Part shown: positions 6,219 to 10,775 of the stretch, piece by piece
How positions within the stretch are numbered: the first letter of the stretch is position 1
Layout: every line of letters starts with the position of its first letter
From: Pseudomonadota bacterium
GTDB taxonomy: Bacteria > Pseudomonadota > Gammaproteobacteria > Acidiferrobacterales > Acidiferrobacteraceae
Assembly (NCBI GenBank): GCA_021795255.1
Contig: JAJYPQ010000104.1
Location: forward strand, 1-10,775
Reading direction: 5' to 3'
Length of the DNA: 10,775 nt
Translations under genes and position numbers: made by a program
The notes under the pieces: generated by a model
Seen by the model: only the letters and a program-made list of their open reading frames with translations
The model's database searches: none
What the model was told of the DNA's origin: nothing

Positions 6219-7109
6219 TCAACGCGGCTTACGACGCGCGCGGGGGTGAGCGCTATCGTAGACACGGGCGAGCTGCTGGAAGTCAAGGTGGGTATAGATT
6301 TGGGTCGTGGTTAAGTGGGCGTGGCCGAGAAGCTCCTGAACCGCCCGCAAGTCTTGACTCGACTGGAGAATGTGGCTGGCAAACGAATGCCGCAACATAT
6401 GAGGGTGGAGCGGAACGGGCAGCCCGCGGGTCCTCGCAAAAACGGTAAGGCGCTTTTGAACGGCGCGCGCCGTCAGAGGCCGGCCGCCACGCCCGGTAAA
6501 AACCGGGCCGAGGGGCTCGCCTTCCGAGCGCAAAAGGAGCCACGCCTTCAACGCCTCTCGGGCCGCCCGCCCGATAGGAACGAGCCGCTCGCGCTTACCC
6601 TTCCCGGTTACGCGCACCAAACCCTCGGCCAGATCAAGCTCGGTTAGACGGAGATTGACAAGTTCGGAAAGACGGAGACCGGCGCCGTACAAGAGTTCCA
6701 CCAGGGCTAGGTCCCGTATCTCGAGGGGGGTGGTTGGCGGAGCACGCAAAAGGCCCTGCAGTTGATCGACACTGAGATCGGTCGGCAAGCGCCGGGGAGA
6801 GCGCGGGGCCTTTATGCCACGAAAGGGGTTGGTCGCGAATCCAAGTTCCCGGTACAAGGTGCGAGCCGCAGCCAAGGACCGGGCGATACTTCGGCCTTGG
6901 TGCCCGCTGCGATACAATGTCGCAACGAAGCGACGGGCCATGTCCGGCGTCACCCCCTCAAGCGCCAGACACGACTCCGAAACGGCGTAGCTTGCCAGGC
7001 GCTCGAGATCGATCCGATAGGCACTGATGGTGTGGGGCGAATAACGGCGCTCGAACCGAAGCCTCGCGATACAGTCTTCTATCGCCTGAGGCCACGCGCC
7101 CGCGCTCAT
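6219..7109 (-). CDS. xerC: XerC, site-specific tyrosine recombinase
   Basis: With XerD, it resolves chromosome dimers at the dif site near the replication terminus, under control of FtsK. It has 296 residues (298 in E. coli). The N-terminal SAM-like core-binding domain spans about 1-90 (RFERRYSPHTISAYRIDLERL); the catalytic domain follows. Active-site residues are all present: Arg146 (YGAGLR), Lys170 (VTGK), His237 and Arg240 (HPHMLRHSF), His263 (LGHAHL) and the nucleophile Tyr272 (TQIYTHLD). The ending LARVYDSAHPRAR is typical of XerC rather than XerD. It starts 10 bp after the DUF484 stop, the usual order in gammaproteobacteria. The ribosome site is weak (AGG-type), so expression may rely on coupling. 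The distinction from a mobile integrase rests on this context and on the XerC tail. Confidence 0.97.
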   Translation of the reverse strand: MSAGAWPQAIEDCIARLRFERRYSPHTISAYRIDLERLASYAVSESCLALEGVTPDMARRFVATLYRSGHQGRSIARSLAAARTLYRELGFATNPFRGIKAPRSPRRLPTDLSVDQLQGLLRAPPTTPLEIRDLALVELLYGAGLRLSELVNLRLTELDLAEGLVRVTGKGKRERLVPIGRAAREALKAWLLLRSEGEPLGPVFTGRGGRPLTARAVQKRLTVFARTRGLPVPLHPHMLRHSFASHILQSSQDLRAVQELLGHAHLTTTQIYTHLDFQQLARVYDSAHPRARRKPR

Positions 7110-7119
7110 ACCCTGGCCT

Positions 7120-7806
7120 TTAGCGGTTCAATTGGCGGGCGGCGGCACGCATCACAAGCTCGCCCAAGCGACTCAAGTACACCGTACCGACCCCGACGGG
7201 AAAGCGCTGGGGATCGTGGCTCCCCAGGAGCAAAACTCCGCTACGAGCGGGGTCGCGCAAGGGCACAAGGGCCACAGAGCCGATCTCGGACTCCTGCGCA
7301 CCCAATAAACCACGCGCCTCCCCCAACACCGGCTTAGGTCCGCAAAGCGGCCGCTCGTGGGCTAGAGTCAGGGCCAAACGAAGGCGTTGGTCGTCTGGGG
7401 CCACGAACTCGGGGCGACCTCCGAGAGGCCCACCATCCACCCCTAAGGCTATCACCACGAGGTCGAGATGCAATTCATGGCGCCCAAGATCGTAAACGCA
7501 CCCAAACACGTCGTCGAGCGAGGGGGCGTCGATTAGCGCTACGGCCAATCGGTGCAGCTTTTCGGCGAGGGCGTCGTTATCGCGTGCTACCCCCAAAAAC
7601 CCCTGCCGCTCTCGATCCTTGGCCGCGATTCGCGTCCGCAGCAAGGCCACCTGCTTCTCTAATAGCGAGGAGGTGCCGCCACGATCCGCGTGGGGGATCC
7701 GCAAACTCTCCAAAAGGTCTTCATGGCGTTGAAAATAGTCCGGGTTATCGCGTAGATAACGGGCCACCGCTTCTTCCCAGGAGAGTTCTTCATTTGGTCG
7801 CTTCAT
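7120..7806 (-). CDS. DUF484 family protein
   Basis: A 228-residue protein of unknown function found almost always between dapF and xerC in gammaproteobacteria (YigA in E. coli). The N-terminal helical part (WEEAVARYLRDNPDYFQRHEDLLESLRIPH, residues 10-39) is followed by a probable coiled coil (about 45-90) and a GAF-like domain to the end. The late segment LLLGSHDPQRFPVGVGTVYLSRLGELV (193-218) is a strong family mark. No signal peptide or membrane segment is seen, so it is probably cytoplasmic. It begins 10 bp after dapF with only a G-rich, non-canonical ribosome site. A role linked to XerC or to signalling through the GAF fold would be guesswork. Confidence 0.93.
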   Translation of the reverse strand: MKRPNEELSWEEAVARYLRDNPDYFQRHEDLLESLRIPHADRGGTSSLLEKQVALLRTRIAAKDRERQGFLGVARDNDALAEKLHRLAVALIDAPSLDDVFGCVYDLGRHELHLDLVVIALGVDGGPLGGRPEFVAPDDQRLRLALTLAHERPLCGPKPVLGEARGLLGAQESEIGSVALVPLRDPARSGVLLLGSHDPQRFPVGVGTVYLSRLGELVMRAAARQLNR

Positions 7807-7816
7807 GGCCCCGCCC

Positions 7817-8662
7817 CTACTGACTCAAACGTCCGTCGTACACCCGCGAGGCCGGCCCCTGCATCCAGATCGGCCCGCGCCCATCCCAACTCACCGTCAG
7901 CCGACCGCCACGGAGATAAACATCCACCGTATCGTCAAGGAGGCCTCTTAGCCTTCCCGCAGCCACGGCAGCGCAGGCCCCGGTCCCGCACGCCAGGGTC
8001 TCCCCCGCACCGCGCTCATACACCCTAAGACGGATCGTACGCCGATCGACGATCTGCATAAAACCCGCATTCACCCCTTCCGGAAAACGTTGGTGACGCT
8101 CAACAAGCGGTCCTTCCGTCAGCACCGGGGCGCGCTCGACGTCCGCCACCACCTGTACTGCGTGAGGGTTACCGAGCGACAGGACCGTTACGTCCACATC
8201 TCGCCCCGCCACATCCAAACTATAGACGACCGACTGTTCCGTTGCGGTAAAGGGCACCTCGCTCGGATTTAGACGCACTACCCCCATGTTCACAAGAACC
8301 TCGCCGTTTTCCAGTAAACGCAAGGTGATGAGCCCCCCCTGCGTCCGCACGGTTATGACATCCTTAGACACTAGACCCTCATCGCGTACGTAGCGAGCGA
8401 AGCACCGCGCGCCATTACCACACTGCTGAACCTCGGCGCCGTCGGCGTTATAAATCCGGTACCGGAAATCGACCCCGCGTTCGGCGCTGGCCTCCACGAT
8501 CAAGACCTGATCGCAACCGACCCCGAAACGGCGATCGGCTATCCAACGCACCTGTTCTGGCGTCAGATCGAGGACCTGACTTATGCCGTTTAGGACGACA
8601 AAATCGTTGCCCAAGCCATGCATCTTGGTAAAAGCGAGTTTCGGGGGTAGGGCTATGATCAT
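7817..8662 (-). CDS. dapF: Diaminopimelate epimerase
   Basis: Converts LL-diaminopimelate to meso-diaminopimelate, the precursor of both peptidoglycan cross-links and lysine. It has 281 residues (274 in E. coli). The cofactor-free two-base mechanism is supported by both catalytic cysteines: Cys81 in QQCGNGARC and Cys225 in [11 protein letters not shown]. The N-terminal [14 protein letters not shown] (11-24) and LGNPHAV (163-169) are family hallmarks. The ATG overlaps the lysA stop by four bases (ATGA). The first ten or so residues are longer than in E. coli, but the overlap favours this start. Cytoplasmic; it acts just before LysA in the pathway. Confidence 0.98.
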   Translation of the reverse strand: MIIALPPKLAFTKMHGLGNDFVVLNGISQVLDLTPEQVRWIADRRFGVGCDQVLIVEASAERGVDFRYRIYNADGAEVQQCGNGARCFARYVRDEGLVSKDVITVRTQGGLITLRLLENGEVLVNMGVVRLNPSEVPFTATEQSVVYSLDVAGRDVDVTVLSLGNPHAVQVVADVERAPVLTEGPLVERHQRFPEGVNAGFMQIVDRRTIRLRVYERGAGETLACGTGACAAVAAGRLRGLLDDTVDVYLRGGRLTVSWDGRGPIWMQGPASRVYDGRLSQ

Positions 8663-9927
8663 AGGTCGCCCCTAAACTGCGGGATACGCTCTCCGCGCAT
8701 CAGGTCCTCGTAGGTCTCGCGGTCGCGAATGATATGAAACCGCTCGCCATCGACCAGGACTTCGGGCGGACGCGGACGCGCGTTGTATTGGCTGCTCATG
8801 GAAAACCCGTAGGCTCCGGCATCGCAAATCGCCAAAAAATCCCCGGCCGTAACGGCCAAGCCCCGTGCCCGCCCCAAGACGTCGGCGCTTTCGCACACCG
8901 GACCCACAACATCATACAAGAGCTCCTGATCGGGCCTTTTGCGAACCGGAATGATACGCTGCCACGCCCCATACAGGGCCGGCCTGATCAAATCATTCAT
9001 GCCGGCATCGACGATCGCAAAACGCTTGTCCGCGGTCTCCTTCAGGTACTCGATGCGCGTCACCAAAATCCCGCTGGCCGCCACGATCGCACGCCCCGGC
9101 TCCAGCAGCAGCTTCATTCCGAGCAAATCGTGGGCCGCCAGTCGCTCCTTGACCAGGGCGACATAGGCCTGAACGCTGGGCGGGGCTTCATCTTGATAAC
9201 GAATACCGAGCCCCCCGCCGACATCGATATGTTCGATACCCACGCCGGCCCCCCGCAGTCGCCGCACCTCCGGCAAGACCCGATCTAGAGCATCAGCGAA
9301 CGGGCGCAGTTCAGTCAATTGCGAACCGATATGGCAATCCACGCCCACGAAACGCAGGCCCCGAAAGGACGCGGCCTTGCGGTAGAGGGCGACAGCCTCG
9401 GCAATCGGCAAACCGAACTTGTTTTCTTTAAGGCCGGTTGCGATATACGGATGGGTGCGGGCATCCACGTCCGGGTTGACGCGCAGGGACACCGGGGCCT
9501 TAAGCCCCATCCCCTCGGCCAAGGCGTTCAAGCGCACAAGTTCGGGCAGCGATTCCACGTTGAAACACTGGATACCAAGCGCCAGGGCTCGGCGCAGCTC
9601 GGCTTCGGTCTTCCCGACCCCCGAGAACACGATACGCGACGCATCCCCTCCCGCCGCGACCACCCGCTCCAGCTCTCCTTGCGAAACGATATCAAACCCG
9701 GCGCCCAGGCCTGCCAACACCGAGAGCAGGGCCACATTGCCGTTGGCCTTAACCGAATAGCAGATAAGGCCCTCCTCGGGGCCCAAGGCCTCGCGAAAGG
9801 ATCCGAAGGCCGAACAGAGCTCGTGTTTACTGTAGATATAGCAAGGCGAGCCGACGCTTGCCGCTATATCGGCAACCGCGACCCCCTCGACAAAGAGCCG
9901 GTCGTCCCGGTAGGAGAAATCCGTCAT
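8659..9927 (-). CDS. lysA: Diaminopimelate decarboxylase
   Basis: A PLP enzyme of fold type III that decarboxylates meso-diaminopimelate to L-lysine, the last step of the DAP route. It has 422 residues. Lys60 in YSVKAN binds PLP; HIGSQ (199-203), the phosphate-binding GGG (237-239), EPGR (276-279), the active-site Cys345 in CESAD and the C-terminal [10 protein letters not shown] (373-382) are all present. Length and the adjoining dapF argue against carboxynorspermidine decarboxylase, a shorter relative. It overlaps lptM upstream and dapF downstream by four bases each. Its ribosome site is a GAGG directly beside the ATG, so coupling to lptM translation is likely. Confidence 0.98.
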   Translation of the reverse strand: MTDFSYRDDRLFVEGVAVADIAASVGSPCYIYSKHELCSAFGSFREALGPEEGLICYSVKANGNVALLSVLAGLGAGFDIVSQGELERVVAAGGDASRIVFSGVGKTEAELRRALALGIQCFNVESLPELVRLNALAEGMGLKAPVSLRVNPDVDARTHPYIATGLKENKFGLPIAEAVALYRKAASFRGLRFVGVDCHIGSQLTELRPFADALDRVLPEVRRLRGAGVGIEHIDVGGGLGIRYQDEAPPSVQAYVALVKERLAAHDLLGMKLLLEPGRAIVAASGILVTRIEYLKETADKRFAIVDAGMNDLIRPALYGAWQRIIPVRKRPDQELLYDVVGPVCESADVLGRARGLAVTAGDFLAICDAGAYGFSMSSQYNARPRPPEVLVDGERFHIIRDRETYEDLMRGERIPQFRGDL

Positions 9928-10049
9928 CCTCGAGGCACCGAAGGCGGCGGAGAAGGGGGCTTATGGGTCGGTAGATAAAGCGGACCCTGTTTCCCGCAGC
10001 CCCCCAAGACCAAGCCCAGGATCGCCAAAGCCGCCAGACGCCGCCTCAT
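9924..10049 (-). CDS. lptM: LptM-like small lipoprotein
   Basis: A 41-residue lipoprotein (YifL family). Residues 1-17 form a short signal peptide with a RRR start and a hydrophobic core, ending in the lipobox LGGC with Cys18 as the lipidation site. The next residues GKQGPLYLP closely match the LptM signature CGxKGPLYLP. The proline-rich tail ([11 protein letters not shown]) is probably disordered. In E. coli, LptM helps the LptDE outer-membrane LPS translocon assemble with correct disulfides. Position directly before lysA is the usual one. ATGA overlaps join it to the upstream oxidoreductase gene and to lysA. The ATG at 10049 is chosen because the longer frame upstream lies over that other gene. 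Confidence 0.9.
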   Translation of the reverse strand: MRRRLAALAILGLVLGGCGKQGPLYLPTHKPPSPPPSVPRG

Positions 10050-10775
10050 GAGAGCTGCAACACGACGTCGCGCCTCTTCAGATCGTGGGTCAGGTCCTGA
10101 AGCGTCAAGAGGCCCGCACAGGCAAACGCGCCAGGCTCCGCGCCCCCCGCCATCCACTTCCGGACGAGTCCGATCGCCGGAACGCACCGAATCGAGAGAC
10201 CGTCTTCACGCGCCACAAGCCCCGCGGTGCGCGCCACAAAGCGGCCTTTGGATTGACCGGTCATCACGACAGTAAGGCCGAAAGCGGCCTGCCCAAAACC
10301 CCGTAGCCCCTGCTGCACCACCTGCAAAACCCCGGCAAGGCGCCCCAAGTCACGAATAAGCCCCCAGCGGTTCAGAGAGCCGAGCCACGCGTGCCCCCGG
10401 TTTAAGATCGGCAACTCAAACCCGGTCCGATAAGTAACCGCGGCGCCGTACCGCGCCCCCAAAATCTCGATCTCCGGCGCATCCCGCGCATAGAGGCGAC
10501 GTCGGCCAAGCGGCACCGGGAGATCGACTGCGCGAGCGCGACTAAAACCTGGCACGTCACGCCAACGGCCGCGCTCGTGTATCCGCACGGTTTGCCCCTG
10601 GGCCTCAAGCAATGAGCGTATGCTGGCAGGCCCTTGCGGATTGCGATTCCCGGAAAGCACCGCAATATCGATTTGCTCGATCGTATCGAAGGCCGGCGCC
10701 ACCGCCTCCGCCAGCACTGAAGAAAACGCCAACACTGACCCCCCACCAGACACGAGGGCTACGCCCCCCTCGACG
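10046..10775 (-). CDS. Saccharopine-dehydrogenase-like NAD(P) oxidoreductase, C-terminal part (5' end outside window)
   Basis: The frame is open to the right edge, giving 242 visible residues; the N-terminal Rossmann nucleotide-binding half is missing. The visible part resembles the C-terminal domain of saccharopine-dehydrogenase-like proteins: VSGGGSVLAFSSVLAEA, then GNRNPQG (42-48 of the fragment) followed by SIRSLLEAQG, a GRWRDV segment, a GRRRLYARDAPE segment, and a late CAGLLTLQDL. The substrate of this branch is unknown; true saccharopine dehydrogenase activity should not be assumed, since the cell makes lysine by the DAP route. The stop overlaps the lptM start by four bases (ATGA), so the gene is probably the current head of, or an addition to, the lptM-lysA operon. 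The family call rests on remembered motifs, so it is less certain than its neighbours. Confidence 0.7.
   Translation of the reverse strand, partial: VEGGVALVSGGGSVLAFSSVLAEAVAPAFDTIEQIDIAVLSGNRNPQGPASIRSLLEAQGQTVRIHERGRWRDVPGFSRARAVDLPVPLGRRRLYARDAPEIEILGARYGAAVTYRTGFELPILNRGHAWLGSLNRWGLIRDLGRLAGVLQVVQQGLRGFGQAAFGLTVVMTGQSKGRFVARTAGLVAREDGLSIRCVPAIGLVRKWMAGGAEPGAFACAGLLTLQDLTHDLKRRDVVLQLS

Noticed and set aside
6041..6286. 81-codon open frame overlapping the end of xerC
   Set aside because: Begins inside xerC in another frame, lacks a clear ribosome site, and its end covers the possible hslV promoter. A shorter 39-residue version from an internal ATG also lacks support.
6219..7109. Integrase of a mobile element
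   Set aside because: The tyrosine recombinase has the XerC tail and lies in the conserved dapF-DUF484-xerC order; no attachment site or phage genes are nearby.
8659..10775. Carboxynorspermidine pathway (dehydrogenase plus LysA-like decarboxylase)
   Set aside because: The decarboxylase has full DAP-decarboxylase length and motifs and adjoins dapF; the visible oxidoreductase motifs fit another branch of the saccharopine-dehydrogenase-like family.

Overview
The window looks like a chromosomal segment of a GC-rich gammaproteobacterium. The main evidence is the minus-strand order lptM-lysA-dapF-DUF484-xerC, a classic gammaproteobacterial cluster, followed by hslVU, an arrangement seen in many gamma- and betaproteobacteria. 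The plus strand carries a P3A-type plasma-membrane H+-ATPase, which is uncommon in bacteria and would suit an acidophile or a proton-stressed cell. An Acidiferrobacter-like or related lithotroph is a reasonable guess, but the sequence alone does not prove it. There are no rRNA or tRNA genes, CRISPR arrays, insertion sequences or phage genes.

Left part (1-4058), a stress module. A small heat-shock protein gene (Hsp20, 3' end cut by the window edge) is read leftwards. A strong sigma-32-type promoter precedes it. A 682-bp non-coding region then separates it from a divergent pair, a two-CBS-domain protein and the P3A H+-ATPase, which are probably cotranscribed. The non-coding region holds a perfect FNR/Anr-type box (TTGAT-N4-ATCAA), two strong hairpin-forming repeats and an AT-rich patch next to the CBS gene. 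Together this suggests a locus answering to protein-folding stress and to low oxygen or redox state.

Right part (4059-10775), a housekeeping operon on the minus strand. In reading order it holds the end of a saccharopine-dehydrogenase-like oxidoreductase, lptM (small lipoprotein of the LPS translocon), lysA and dapF (last steps of DAP/lysine synthesis), a DUF484 protein, xerC (chromosome dimer resolution), then hslV and hslU (the ATP-dependent HslUV protease). The first three junctions overlap by 4 bp (ATGA) and hslV/hslU overlap by 1 bp (TGATG), so translation is probably coupled. A gap of about 270 bp between xerC and hslV contains a weaker sigma-32-like promoter candidate, which would let hslVU be heat-induced separately. 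hslV appears to start at TTG, which gives a six-residue propeptide before the catalytic threonine.

The hslU and ATPase genes converge on a 42-bp gap with one hairpin. I see no clearly new multi-gene system. The best leads are the regulatory region between hsp20 and the CBS/ATPase pair, the ATPase itself (including a lost M4 proline), and the saccharopine-dehydrogenase-like gene coupled to lptM.
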